Shown here: in pieces, positions 1 through 6,466 of the stretch
Layout: every line of letters starts with the position of its first letter
Position numbering within the stretch: position 1 is the stretch's first letter
From: CAZFNQ01 sp964652125
GTDB taxonomy: Bacteria; Patescibacteriota; Saccharimonadia; Saccharimonadales; JANWIN01
Length of the DNA: 13,112 nt
Reading direction: 5' to 3'
Assembly: GCA_964652125.1 (NCBI GenBank)
Contig: CAZZAE010000027.1
Span: 1 to 13,112, forward strand
Position numbers and translations under genes: made by a program
Notes under the pieces: generated by a model
What the model saw: only the letters and a program-made list of their open reading frames with translations
Database searches by the model: none
What the model was told of the DNA's origin: nothing

Positions 1-134
1 ATTGATATAAAGCAGCTATCCCATAGCCACTGGTGAGGGTATAGTCCTTCAGCCGGGATAGTAAAGCTGCCCTGATCGTTTGCCTCCAAGATGTCTCTGG
101 CACTCTTTAACAAATCCTTATCATCCATACGCAT
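1..134 (-). CDS. Probable MGH1-like glycoside hydrolase, N-terminal fragment cut by the window edge
   Basis: An open frame runs leftward from an ATG at 134 (or 128) to the window edge without a stop, giving about 44 residues. Residues 27-40 read GLYPHQWLWDSCFI. The YPHQWxWDS signature near the N-terminus is typical of the (alpha/alpha)6-barrel sugar hydrolases of the mannosylglycerate hydrolase/MGH1-like group, relatives of trehalase and GH63, where it lines the substrate pocket. The family link is by remembered motif. The exact sugar substrate cannot be told from so short a piece. The gene diverges from the dihydroorotase, with only 37 bp between the outermost possible starts. No Shine-Dalgarno sequence is visible. 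A -10-like TATACT lies 7 bases before the ATG at 128, so the second ATG, giving MDDKDLL, may be the true, leaderless start. Catalytic acids would lie outside the window. Confidence 0.68.
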   Translation of the reverse strand, partial: MRMDDKDLLKSARDILEANDQGSFTIPAEGLYPHQWLWDSCFIS

Positions 135-135
135 A

Positions 136-141
136 AGTATA
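136..141 (-). promoter_or_regulatory. -10 element candidate for the leftward glycoside hydrolase gene
   Basis: On the minus strand the sequence TATACT (one mismatch to TATAAT) is followed by 7 bases and then the ATG at 128. A start of transcription at the usual 6-8 bases downstream would fall on that ATG and give a leaderless mRNA. No good -35 hexamer is found at 16-18 bp. Confidence 0.35.
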
Positions 142-155
142 CATTAGCGTTGTAT

Positions 156-163
156 TCAACTTA
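156..163 (-). promoter_or_regulatory. TAAGTTGA half-site upstream of pyrC
   Basis: The minus-strand octamer TAAGTTGA is identical to the core of both arms of the large inverted repeat at 2209-2245 upstream of pyrD. Here it lies just upstream of the possible pyrC -35. A shorter, imperfectly matching partner creates a 6-bp inverted repeat, ATAAGT (133-138) with ACTTAT (159-164). I infer a binding site for a regulator shared with pyrD, possibly the TrmB-family protein between the two genes. Confidence 0.35.
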
Positions 164-166
164 TTG

Positions 167-194
167 TTGCAATGCCAAATAAGGGTGCTATTCT
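167..194 (+). promoter_or_regulatory. Possible pyrC promoter (TTGCAA, 16 bp, TGC-TATTCT)
   Basis: TTGCAA at 167-172 is followed, 16 bp later, by TATTCT at 189-194. An upstream TGC gives the extended -10 form TGnTATTCT. Transcription would begin near 202, exactly at the second in-frame ATG of pyrC. If real, this promoter overlaps the first annotated codons and makes the shorter, leaderless form of the protein the product. This is inference from spacing only. Confidence 0.35.
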
Positions 195-1347
195 TACAGA
201 TATGAGCGAATTATTAACCCTTCAACCCTTTGTTGATGGACATGTTCATTTTAGAGAGCCTGGCAATAATCCAGCAGAAACTATTGAATCAGGAACATTA
301 GCAGCTATTCGTGGTGGTGTGGCTGCAGTAAACGATATGTCTAATAATTCTCCTCAACCAACCAGCAATATTGAAGCCGTCGAGAACAAACATACCATAA
401 TTAGTAGAGATGCTCATTGTCACGTTGGAACTGCGGCTGGGATCCAGCCCGAATACGACAATATTGATCAATTCCATCTAATGATTCCAAAAAGTTTGAC
501 CATAAAAGCTTACGGTGGGCCGACAACAAATATTAATAGGAAGAATGACTATGAAGCCCACGAGTTTGACGAAGTCCTCGATAAAATATTAAAAGTAGAC
601 CCAAAAAAACTAATAGTTTTTCACTCCGGGCAAGACAATTACCGAGATTTTATTGGGCATGCTGCCCAAGATAGAGGTTTAAGAGTCAGACTTGCTCATG
701 TTAACAAAATGGATCAAGTTAACGCCGTAAATGAAGCTAGAGATAAAGGTTTGGATGTTAGGTCAGCAGTCTGCCCCCATCATATATTGCTCAATTCCAA
801 TGATCTGCATACTCGAAGTTCTTATGCTGATATGCAACCACCTCTAGTTGATCAGGCTGAAGCCGACGAACTCTTTGCAGCATTGGTAGATGGACGTATA
901 CAAGAACTTGAGACAGACCATGCTCCGCACACGAAAGGAGCCAAAATGGTGGCTATTGAAAGCAATCCGACTTGCTCTGACGAAAATCATGGCACTCGTT
1001 GTTGTGGCCTACCAAGCATTGAACATGCAGCTTCAGCCATGTTTTGGCAGGTCCACATCGGTAGGATAAGTTTAGATCGCTTAGTTGAAGTTTACTCTGA
1101 TGTACCGTCAGATAGTATGCAGCTAATTATTGATCAAAAATCATATGTAAAGTGGGACATGGAAATATACAGAATTGAAAACGAAGATACCCAAGTAGTT
1201 TCTGGCGCGGGTTGGAGTCCCTATATTGGGATGATGGCCATGGGTAAAGTCGTTGAAATGCAAATAAGCGGCATCAAGGTAATAGAAAATGGCGCAGTCG
1301 TTGGCAAAACAAGACAAGTAATCAGAGGTGATTTGGACCTTATATAG
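172..1347 (+). CDS. pyrC: Dihydroorotase
   Basis: This amidohydrolase-superfamily enzyme interconverts carbamoyl-aspartate and dihydroorotate in cytosolic pyrimidine synthesis. From the longest start it has 391 residues. The metal-binding pattern is visible in order: HVH (H24, H26) within DGHVHFREPG, K112 as the probable carboxylated bridging lysine in TIKAYGG, H151, H176 in LAHVNK, and D249 in TDHAPH, with CPHH at 201-204. The metal roles come from the family. FREPG and TDHAPH are classic dihydroorotase signatures and favour this over hydantoinase or allantoinase. The protein begins almost at HxH, so the N-terminal beta-sandwich strands usual in class I enzymes are missing. The context of K112 looks more like the E. 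coli type. Neither ATG has a Shine-Dalgarno. I list the outermost start, but the ATG at 202 (MSELLTLQPF) fits a possible extended -10 promoter and may be the real one. It ends in TAG, 6 bp from the convergent trmB stop. Confidence 0.88.
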   Translation: MPNKGAILTDMSELLTLQPFVDGHVHFREPGNNPAETIESGTLAAIRGGVAAVNDMSNNSPQPTSNIEAVENKHTIISRDAHCHVGTAAGIQPEYDNIDQFHLMIPKSLTIKAYGGPTTNINRKNDYEAHEFDEVLDKILKVDPKKLIVFHSGQDNYRDFIGHAAQDRGLRVRLAHVNKMDQVNAVNEARDKGLDVRSAVCPHHILLNSNDLHTRSSYADMQPPLVDQAEADELFAALVDGRIQELETDHAPHTKGAKMVAIESNPTCSDENHGTRCCGLPSIEHAASAMFWQVHIGRISLDRLVEVYSDVPSDSMQLIIDQKSYVKWDMEIYRIENEDTQVVSGAGWSPYIGMMAMGKVVEMQISGIKVIENGAVVGKTRQVIRGDLDLI

Positions 1348-1353
1348 TGGATA

Positions 1354-2163
1354 CTAAAGCAGAGTTTTGATGGGTTGGGCAATTTCCCAAAGAGTTTCAA
1401 ATATAGAACGTTGATTTAGCGTAAAGTGTTCACTTTCAATTTCAAATCCATTTATTTCAACTGACTTTAAGTAAACGTGAGAATAAATGTTGTCATACAT
1501 TAGCGAATCGCCTTTAATTTGGATAATATTTTCATCCAAAGCCCTGATATCATCAAGTTTGGTTCTTGATATTGGTGATCCTGGATATGTGTATTCTCTA
1601 ATTGACTCTAAGTTATATTTAGTCGGGTTTATGAGAACTTTCTCCATTATTTCTCGACGACGAGATTCTGCAACAAAATTTTCATAAAACTTCATACCAA
1701 CGTAGCGACCTCGTCCCCAATCACTACAGACGTAAACAGTATCTTTTGATTTAAGAGTATTCCAATAAAGCTGTCTGGCACCAGACCGTCCCTTATAATA
1801 ATGTACTATTGCTTTGCTTAGTGAATCTTCAGGGGCCGTTAGGGTAATCGCTTCTTCCAGTTCTTTTAAATCGTTTTTTAATCTTTGCATTTCTAACATT
1901 TTTTCATCTAATCCGTGATGCATAGATCCTACAGAATGCGGTCTAATTTTCTTAAAATTATCTTCAATAATTTCTTCAGCAATTCCCAGTTCAAATAGTC
2001 CTTTAAGGCTGTCATAAACAGAACTACGTGGAATTTGTGCTAACTTTGCTATTTCTTGAATTCGCAACTCTTGATGAGTTACCAGCAGTAGGTAAATTCT
2101 GGCCTGGTTTGAAGTTAGTCCAAACTTTTTAAGTTCTGTTTTTAGATCGCTTACTTTGACCAT
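1354..2163 (-). CDS. TrmB-family transcriptional regulator
   Basis: The 269-residue protein has an N-terminal winged helix-turn-helix at about residues 6-75 (LTSNQARIYLLLV, then IQEIAKLAQIPRSSVYDSLKGL as helix and recognition helix). This is the arrangement of the TrmB DNA-binding domain. A charged, probably coiled-coil linker follows (about 81-107). A C-terminal region (about 115-269) resembles the phospholipase-D-like fold attached to many TrmB proteins, but I see no HKD motif, so it is probably a sensor or dimerisation domain. Its effector is unknown. The start at 2163 is supported by GAGG 8 bases upstream. The gene is divergent from pyrD across a 102-bp gap with two inverted repeats and convergent with pyrC, so it is a good candidate to control these pyrimidine genes and itself. 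That role is inferred from position only. Confidence 0.82.
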   Translation of the reverse strand: MVKVSDLKTELKKFGLTSNQARIYLLLVTHQELRIQEIAKLAQIPRSSVYDSLKGLFELGIAEEIIEDNFKKIRPHSVGSMHHGLDEKMLEMQRLKNDLKELEEAITLTAPEDSLSKAIVHYYKGRSGARQLYWNTLKSKDTVYVCSDWGRGRYVGMKFYENFVAESRRREIMEKVLINPTKYNLESIREYTYPGSPISRTKLDDIRALDENIIQIKGDSLMYDNIYSHVYLKSVEINGFEIESEHFTLNQRSIFETLWEIAQPIKTLL

Positions 2164-2174
2164 TGATTACCTCG

Positions 2175-2195
2175 TGACGACATTTATCGTCGTCA
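2175..2195. repeat. Perfect 7-7-7 inverted repeat in the trmB leader
   Basis: TGACGAC (2175-2181) and GTCGTCA (2189-2195) are exact reverse complements around a 7-base A/T-rich spacer. The repeat lies directly upstream of the regulator's GAGG ribosome binding site. It could be a DNA operator for autoregulation or, once transcribed leftward, an mRNA hairpin beside the ribosome binding site. Confidence 0.55.
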
Positions 2196-2208
2196 AATTT
2201 ACGATTAT

Positions 2209-2245
2209 TTAAGTTGATCACATACTGGCGGATATATCAACTTAA
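2209..2245. promoter_or_regulatory. Operator-like 10-bp inverted repeat between trmB and pyrD
   Basis: TTAAGTTGAT (2209-2218) and ATCAACTTAA (2236-2245) are perfect reverse complements separated by 17 bases. The arms lie about 2.5 helical turns apart, a geometry suited to a dimeric or tetrameric winged-helix protein. The repeat ends about 20 bases before the pyrD start and would overlap any pyrD promoter; weak -10-like sequences (for example TATATC at 2233) fall inside it. The core TAAGTTGA recurs upstream of pyrC. I infer a binding site for the adjacent TrmB-family protein. Confidence 0.55.
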
Positions 2246-2265
2246 TTTCACGGAGAAAAAGCGTT

Positions 2266-3465
2266 ATGATAGAGTCGCCAGATATAACACTTATGCACGA
2301 ATCTGCTAGACATCTAAAAGAGAGTTTTGAACAGGTGGGAGATATTTGGCGTCACGAAGGACTAAAAAAAGCTGTTGAACTTGGACTAAGCCAAGTCCAA
2401 AAATCTGAAATAGGGCGATGGGCGCTTACCAAAGCCTCAGGAGGACCAATAGTTGATGAACGCTTGGCAACAAGCATAGGTAGTCTTGAATTGGAGGGTC
2501 CTATAGGATTAGCCCCTGGTTGGGATAAGCCAGGGAAGACCATGATCGCATGGGATGCACTAGGTGCCAGGCATGTTACAGCTGGAGCTGTAAATCTATG
2601 GGGACAACCCGGGAAATCTATGCCCCGGCTATATACATTTGATAAAAGCCTGGGAGATCATGGTAGAGATAAGTCTATAAACAGTTTTGGATTTTCTTCT
2701 GTTAGGTGGAATAAAGCCGTTTATAACTTAGGCAAACAACGAGACACTGGTTTAATTGGTGCTCCTGACGGCATGCCAGTAATAGTTCAAGTAACAATGA
2801 ATCAGGAAATGTATGAAGCTGAAAATGTTCACCAAATTGCTCATTGGCTGGGCCAAACTGTGAAAAAAGTAGCTTCAGTAGCGGATGCAATAAGTCTTGG
2901 TCTATCGTCATTTAATACTGATAATATGAGAAATTCCCAAGATGACCCAGACTTCGTTAGGAGAAATGTTGAAGCAGCAAAAACCGCTGCACCAGATCTC
3001 GATATAATCTACAAAGGTGACGGAGACGGTGGTGAACGTCGTCTAGATATATATTGTGATCTTATTACAGAATTTGACGTTATTATGGAACTTATCAATA
3101 GTACGGGTAAGCAACATATAAAAGACAGATATAATGCCGGACACCTTAGAGGGGCCTTGGCAGGTGGTGACAGAGAATTCCAGCAAATGTCGGAAGACGC
3201 CGTCCGCTATGTATACGAAGCTACTGGAGGTGACATTATTGGGGTTGGTGGGATAGGCGTGGGTGAAGCAGGTCAAGCCCTAAGACTTATTCAGGCTGGT
3301 GCTAGCGCCCTGGGAGTCAATACAGGAGTTAAAAAACGCTTTCCTAGAATTATGACATCAACTGAAAGAGAAATAATTGCTCATTTGAATACTCTACCTC
3401 CAGGTGAAGACACTCTGCAGCATGTCATTGGCACAAATACATCACGTGGATCTAAAATAGTATAG
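2266..3465 (+). CDS. pyrD: Dihydroorotate dehydrogenase, class 2-like (divergent)
   Basis: This is a 399-residue FMN-dependent TIM-barrel protein that would oxidise dihydroorotate to orotate, passing electrons to quinone in class 2 enzymes. Matches to the class 2 pattern are clear: GLAPGWDKPG (81-90, with the FMN-site lysine K88), INSFGF (138-143), SSFNTDNMR (214-222) for the usual SSPNTPGLR with its catalytic serine, a lysine at 250 in IIYKGDGD, an asparagine in ELINST (278), IGVGGIG (325-331) and VNTGV (351-355). The first 60 or so residues are helical and amphipathic-looking, like the membrane-associating extension of class 2 enzymes. Several normally strict positions differ: GKN is replaced by TMN, and GGLSG by GALAGG. 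The substrate might therefore be altered. The start has GGAGA upstream at good spacing. It is divergent from the regulator and convergent, with a 17-bp gap, to the wall-binding protein. I see no terminator hairpin. Confidence 0.8.
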   Translation: MIESPDITLMHESARHLKESFEQVGDIWRHEGLKKAVELGLSQVQKSEIGRWALTKASGGPIVDERLATSIGSLELEGPIGLAPGWDKPGKTMIAWDALGARHVTAGAVNLWGQPGKSMPRLYTFDKSLGDHGRDKSINSFGFSSVRWNKAVYNLGKQRDTGLIGAPDGMPVIVQVTMNQEMYEAENVHQIAHWLGQTVKKVASVADAISLGLSSFNTDNMRNSQDDPDFVRRNVEAAKTAAPDLDIIYKGDGDGGERRLDIYCDLITEFDVIMELINSTGKQHIKDRYNAGHLRGALAGGDREFQQMSEDAVRYVYEATGGDIIGVGGIGVGEAGQALRLIQAGASALGVNTGVKKRFPRIMTSTEREIIAHLNTLPPGEDTLQHVIGTNTSRGSKIV

Positions 3466-3482
3466 ATATAATATTTTGCTAA

Positions 3483-4448
3483 TCAGTACGCAATAACACG
3501 AGTACGATAAAGATCCAACATTCCACCATTATCGGAGCTGACTCCAGTTGAAACATATGAACCGTTTACTTTTAATCTGAATTCCATTTTTGGATATACG
3601 CCGACTGTCATAGGGAAGTTAGTACAATGTGATCGCATTAGATGACTATAATTATCCCAAGATACATAGATAGTTTTATCAAAAGCAACATTATGAGTTA
3701 CGCTACCGATACGGATCGTTCCATCAGTCGGGCTATTATAAGCTGTGTCGGTGTAAACACTCAGATAACCAGTAGTTTGATTGGCCGTCAAGGCAAGATT
3801 GTATGCGGCATAGTCGTAACAAACATCCAGACCTTTTTGACCAGGTAAAACTGCTAATGTCTGATATGGACCGTACTGAACAAAGTGGGTTGTTGTAGCA
3901 CCATTAAACCATTCGTTAACCGTTAAATTAACGTCTTTTCCGTCTAAACGATACTGGCCACTAGTTAATAAAGTGCAACAATGGCCAAACAGCGTTGAAT
4001 TAGCTTTCCACGTACCCCCAGATTTTAAATTCGGTACGATCTGATTATAAATAGTTCCCAGCTTAGCCCATGTATTGGAGTTAACCACTCCATTTGCCGG
4101 ACTAATTCCAGCCGACCTTTGAAACAAGATAGTTCCAAGCTCAGTAATATTACCAAAACTGCCATCAATCTTAATCAAAAAGCCTGAGTCAATATTTAGA
4201 GAAGCTTGCAGTAGTTTTACGCATGGACCACTACTGCTACTACCATAACTAAGTGTTTGTGATGGTACACCGTAGCCATTTAAGGGGCAGCCATAAAAGC
4301 TTGCGGCATTAGCCCAATATGAAGAGGCCCTAGTCAATTTCAAAGTAATAACACCCGCAACTCCTACAAGTAGTACCACAACGAATAATTGCCAGCGATT
4401 AAGCTTAAGTTTAGATTTAGGAGACCAAGTTTTTGATTTTTTGGCCAT
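3483..4448 (-). CDS. Membrane-anchored peptidoglycan-binding-domain protein with unknown C-terminal domain
   Basis: The 321-residue protein has a strongly basic N-terminus (MAKKSKTWSPKSKLKLNR), one hydrophobic segment at about 19-37, and the rest predicted outside the membrane. Residues about 66-132 form a PG_binding_1-type repeat: LSYGSSSSGPCVKLLQASLN, then KIDGSFGNIT, FQRSAGI and GVVNSNTWAKL, the usual order of G..V..LQ, iDG.FG..T, FQ and T-W-L. This domain binds cell-wall peptides in hydrolases and anchored proteins. Residues about 140-321 match no family I recognise. They are rich in Tyr, Thr, Ser and Asn and look beta-stranded. Six cysteines (54, 76, 157, 158, 210, 275) could form disulfides outside the cell. 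No catalytic motif for a wall hydrolase is visible. AGGAGA lies about 13 bases before the start, and a strong promoter lies upstream. It ends in TGA, showing that TGA is a stop here. Confidence 0.75.
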   Translation of the reverse strand: MAKKSKTWSPKSKLKLNRWQLFVVVLLVGVAGVITLKLTRASSYWANAASFYGCPLNGYGVPSQTLSYGSSSSGPCVKLLQASLNIDSGFLIKIDGSFGNITELGTILFQRSAGISPANGVVNSNTWAKLGTIYNQIVPNLKSGGTWKANSTLFGHCCTLLTSGQYRLDGKDVNLTVNEWFNGATTTHFVQYGPYQTLAVLPGQKGLDVCYDYAAYNLALTANQTTGYLSVYTDTAYNSPTDGTIRIGSVTHNVAFDKTIYVSWDNYSHLMRSHCTNFPMTVGVYPKMEFRLKVNGSYVSTGVSSDNGGMLDLYRTRVIAY

Positions 4449-4473
4449 TTTTCTTTTTATTCTCCTAAGCCTG

Positions 4474-4501
4474 ATTTTATGACTTTCTTAAATAATGTCA
4501 A
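4474..4501 (-). promoter_or_regulatory. Strong sigma70-type promoter for the peptidoglycan-binding gene
   Basis: On the minus strand a perfect -35 TTGACA (4496-4501) and a -10 TAAAAT (4474-4479, one mismatch) are 16 bp apart. The predicted start near 4467 precedes the AGGAGA ribosome binding site. It sits in the 61-bp gap after yajQ, so the wall-binding gene can be transcribed independently of purF-yajQ. Confidence 0.65.
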
Positions 4502-4509
4502 TCATGTCC

Positions 4510-5004
4510 TTAACGGTAGTTTGTGAAACTGACATGGAAATCGAAGTCTTGAACTTTAAGAAGTTGCATAATAGCTTGTAAGTCATCTTTGGCAGGACTC
4601 ATTACTCTGACGGCGTCGCCCTGAATTAGCGTCTTAACTTTAGGAAATTTATCCCTAATTAAGCTCGTGATTTTCTTTGCTTTATCCTGGTCTAACCCGT
4701 ATCTAAAAGGTACTTTTTTAACCGACTTAAGATTGCTATTATCTGCTACAGCTGATGTATCTAGAACTTTTTGACTCTGTCCACGGTTAGCCATTTTCTT
4801 ACGAACTATATCCAGTATGGCATCAATCTGCCACTCACCATTACCTGTAACCTTGAAACCATCTCTGTCATCCAACCATTCTAATTCGGCAGGAGTACCT
4901 TTAAAATCATAGCGCGTAGAGATTTCGCGTTGAGTTTGATCAAAGACATTGTTCATTTCAGCTTTATCGTATTCGCTGACAATATCGAAACTAAATTGTG
5001 CCAT
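4510..5004 (-). CDS. yajQ: YajQ-family nucleotide/RNA-binding protein
   Basis: The 164-residue product matches the YajQ (UPF0234) family over its whole length: SFDIVSEYDKAEMNNVFDQTQREISTRYDF at the start, then DILRxK-like DIVRKKMANRG in the middle, IQGDAVRVMSPAKDDLQAIMQLL, and the closing FTNYR. These proteins have two ferredoxin-like folds and bind nucleotides. Some homologues bind cyclic di-GMP and act with transcription factors, while the role in most bacteria is open. I would not assume c-di-GMP signalling here because no cyclase is visible in the window. The length is normal. The start lies 14 bp after the purF stop, so the two are probably one transcript. No clear Shine-Dalgarno is seen before the ATG, which suggests dependence on translation of the upstream gene. 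Confidence 0.9.
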   Translation of the reverse strand: MAQFSFDIVSEYDKAEMNNVFDQTQREISTRYDFKGTPAELEWLDDRDGFKVTGNGEWQIDAILDIVRKKMANRGQSQKVLDTSAVADNSNLKSVKKVPFRYGLDQDKAKKITSLIRDKFPKVKTLIQGDAVRVMSPAKDDLQAIMQLLKVQDFDFHVSFTNYR

Positions 5005-5018
5005 GGATATATTGTAAC

Positions 5019-6434
5019 TTAGAGAGGCTTAGTTTTAGGTTGCCTGATCTCTAAATCTCTTTTACCGATTTTAATTGGGTACTCTCCAGTAAAGCATGAA
5101 AGATTCAATTTTTCGGCGGGTATATTAAGTGCTTTGAGCATCCCAGCCATTGATAAATAGCCTAAATAATCTGCGTCAATATTATCTCTCATCTCCTCCA
5201 TGCTCAAGTTAGCAGCTATAAGTTCATCTTGCGATTTTGTGTCGATTCCATAGAAGTCAGGATATACCACTGGGGGAGAAGCGATAAGAACGTTAACTTT
5301 GTTAGCTCCGGCTACTTTGAGCTTTTCTACTAATACTTTCATAGTACTGCCACGTACTTTTGTATCATCTACGACAGTCACTTCTTTGCCTCTAACTCTG
5401 CTCGGTATAGGCCTTATTTTATTAAGCAAAGCTTTGTTCCTCAGCTGCTCGGGTAATATAAAAGTTCTTTGGATATATCGGTTTTTCATTAATGATGTTG
5501 GTCGAGGGATTCCTAAAGTATCAGCATAACCTTCGCCGGCAAAAATTCCAGAAGTTGGCACTGGAATTACAATATCACTTTCAATAGGGTGCTCTACTGC
5601 TAGTTGTTCACCTAGCCTAGTCCGATACTCAGCAATATATTCTCCGAATTGCATGCTGTCTGGTGATGAGAAGTAGAGAATTTCAAAGATATCTAGCATT
5701 GAATCTCTTTTTTCTCCTAACTGGACGAACTCATGATATTTGCCTTCCATCATTACCATTTCACCAGCTCCGATTTCGCGAATAACTTCTGCACCGACAG
5801 TGTCAAGAGCTGAAGTTTCCGAAGCGGCCATATAGCCTCCATCAGGTAGTCGTCCAAGTACTCCAGGCTTTACTCCGTGAGAGTCTTTTAATGCGAAAGC
5901 AGTTGGCCCTTGCATGAAAACAGTAAAAGATGCTCCGCCTAAACGTGAATATAAACGCTTAACGGCTTCCAAGCCTTCATATCCAGCCCGAATTTCACTC
6001 GCAATTAAACTTCCGCGCATCTCTGAATCGTTCATTCCATTTGGGTTTAAACCACGACTATGTATTTCTTCGGCTAATGGTTCTGGCTCTGGATTATTAC
6101 CGTTTTCCGCAAAGGCGTAAGCTAGATTATGATCATCAACTGGTTGTAAATGCCGCTTACGATTACCAGAAGTTGAGTAACGATTGTGGCCGACTGCGGT
6201 ACTGCCTTTTAACTTTCTTCTTAGAATTTTTTTGTTATAAACATTATCAACTCGCCCTAAACTTCGATGGGTACTCAATGTATCACTATTAGTAGACATT
6301 CCAGATGCTTCTTCACCGCGAAGTTGTAAGGCTGCTAGACCTTGATATGCTAAAAATGATGCTGGTAGATCTATCGAAGAAACAACTACTGCGGCACATG
6401 CCTCGTGAACTTCTCTATCTACCATCTCCGGCAT
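5019..6434 (-). CDS. purF: Amidophosphoribosyltransferase-like protein (PurF family)
   Basis: PurF makes phosphoribosylamine from glutamine and PRPP, the first step of purine synthesis. The 471-residue protein has a class II glutaminase domain (about 10-240) and a phosphoribosyltransferase domain (about 255-455). C13 in EACAAVV fits the catalytic cysteine, exposed only after removal of a short N-terminal peptide in related enzymes. GHNRYSTSG (82-90), ENGN (110-113), NDSE (135-138) and ASETSALD follow. The PRPP loop is VVDDTKVRGST (354-364), and SPPVVYP, YGID, YLGYLS and CFTGEYP are kept. The Bacillus-type Fe-S cluster ligands are absent: D393 replaces Cys in YPDFYGID and only C447 remains near the end. 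This is therefore a cluster-free form. The usual CGVFGI, HNGN and ALQHRGQE motifs are altered to CAAVVV, ENGN and ALQLRGEE. GAGGGG-like SD (GAGGGG, 7 bases from the ATG) supports the start. It is upstream of yajQ and divergent from pheS. No other purine gene is in the window. Confidence 0.85.
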   Translation of the reverse strand: MPEMVDREVHEACAAVVVSSIDLPASFLAYQGLAALQLRGEEASGMSTNSDTLSTHRSLGRVDNVYNKKILRRKLKGSTAVGHNRYSTSGNRKRHLQPVDDHNLAYAFAENGNNPEPEPLAEEIHSRGLNPNGMNDSEMRGSLIASEIRAGYEGLEAVKRLYSRLGGASFTVFMQGPTAFALKDSHGVKPGVLGRLPDGGYMAASETSALDTVGAEVIREIGAGEMVMMEGKYHEFVQLGEKRDSMLDIFEILYFSSPDSMQFGEYIAEYRTRLGEQLAVEHPIESDIVIPVPTSGIFAGEGYADTLGIPRPTSLMKNRYIQRTFILPEQLRNKALLNKIRPIPSRVRGKEVTVVDDTKVRGSTMKVLVEKLKVAGANKVNVLIASPPVVYPDFYGIDTKSQDELIAANLSMEEMRDNIDADYLGYLSMAGMLKALNIPAEKLNLSCFTGEYPIKIGKRDLEIRQPKTKPL

Positions 6435-6460
6435 AGGCTAACCCCTCTATGTTTAATTCC

Positions 6461-6466
6461 ATTATA
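6461..6466 (-). promoter_or_regulatory. -10 element candidate for purF-yajQ
   Basis: A perfect TATAAT reads on the minus strand, which puts the transcript start near 6454. That leaves about 20 leader bases that include the GAGGGG ribosome binding site. No convincing -35 is present at 16-18 bp, so it may need an activator. Confidence 0.45.

Noticed and set aside
268..279. Four-cysteine CPFC/CNIC cluster in PheS residues 268-279 (coordinates are residues) as a novel zinc finger
   Set aside because: A similar CxxC...CxxC loop is known in Firmicutes-type PheS proteins, so it is not new.
3466..3482. Bidirectional terminator between the convergent pyrD and wall-binding genes
   Set aside because: The 17-bp gap is A/T-rich without an inverted repeat, so no hairpin can be supported.
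4398..4412. Palindrome TTAAGCTTAA inside the wall-binding gene
   Set aside because: It falls within the codons for the basic, Lys/Leu-rich N-terminus and is explained by coding sequence.
5299..5529. Open frame of 76 codons antisense to purF, and similar ones antisense to or out of frame with trmB, pyrD, pheS, pheT and the ABC gene
   Set aside because: They lie wholly inside clearly conserved genes, lack ribosome binding sites and show no family motifs, so they are shadows of the real coding frames.
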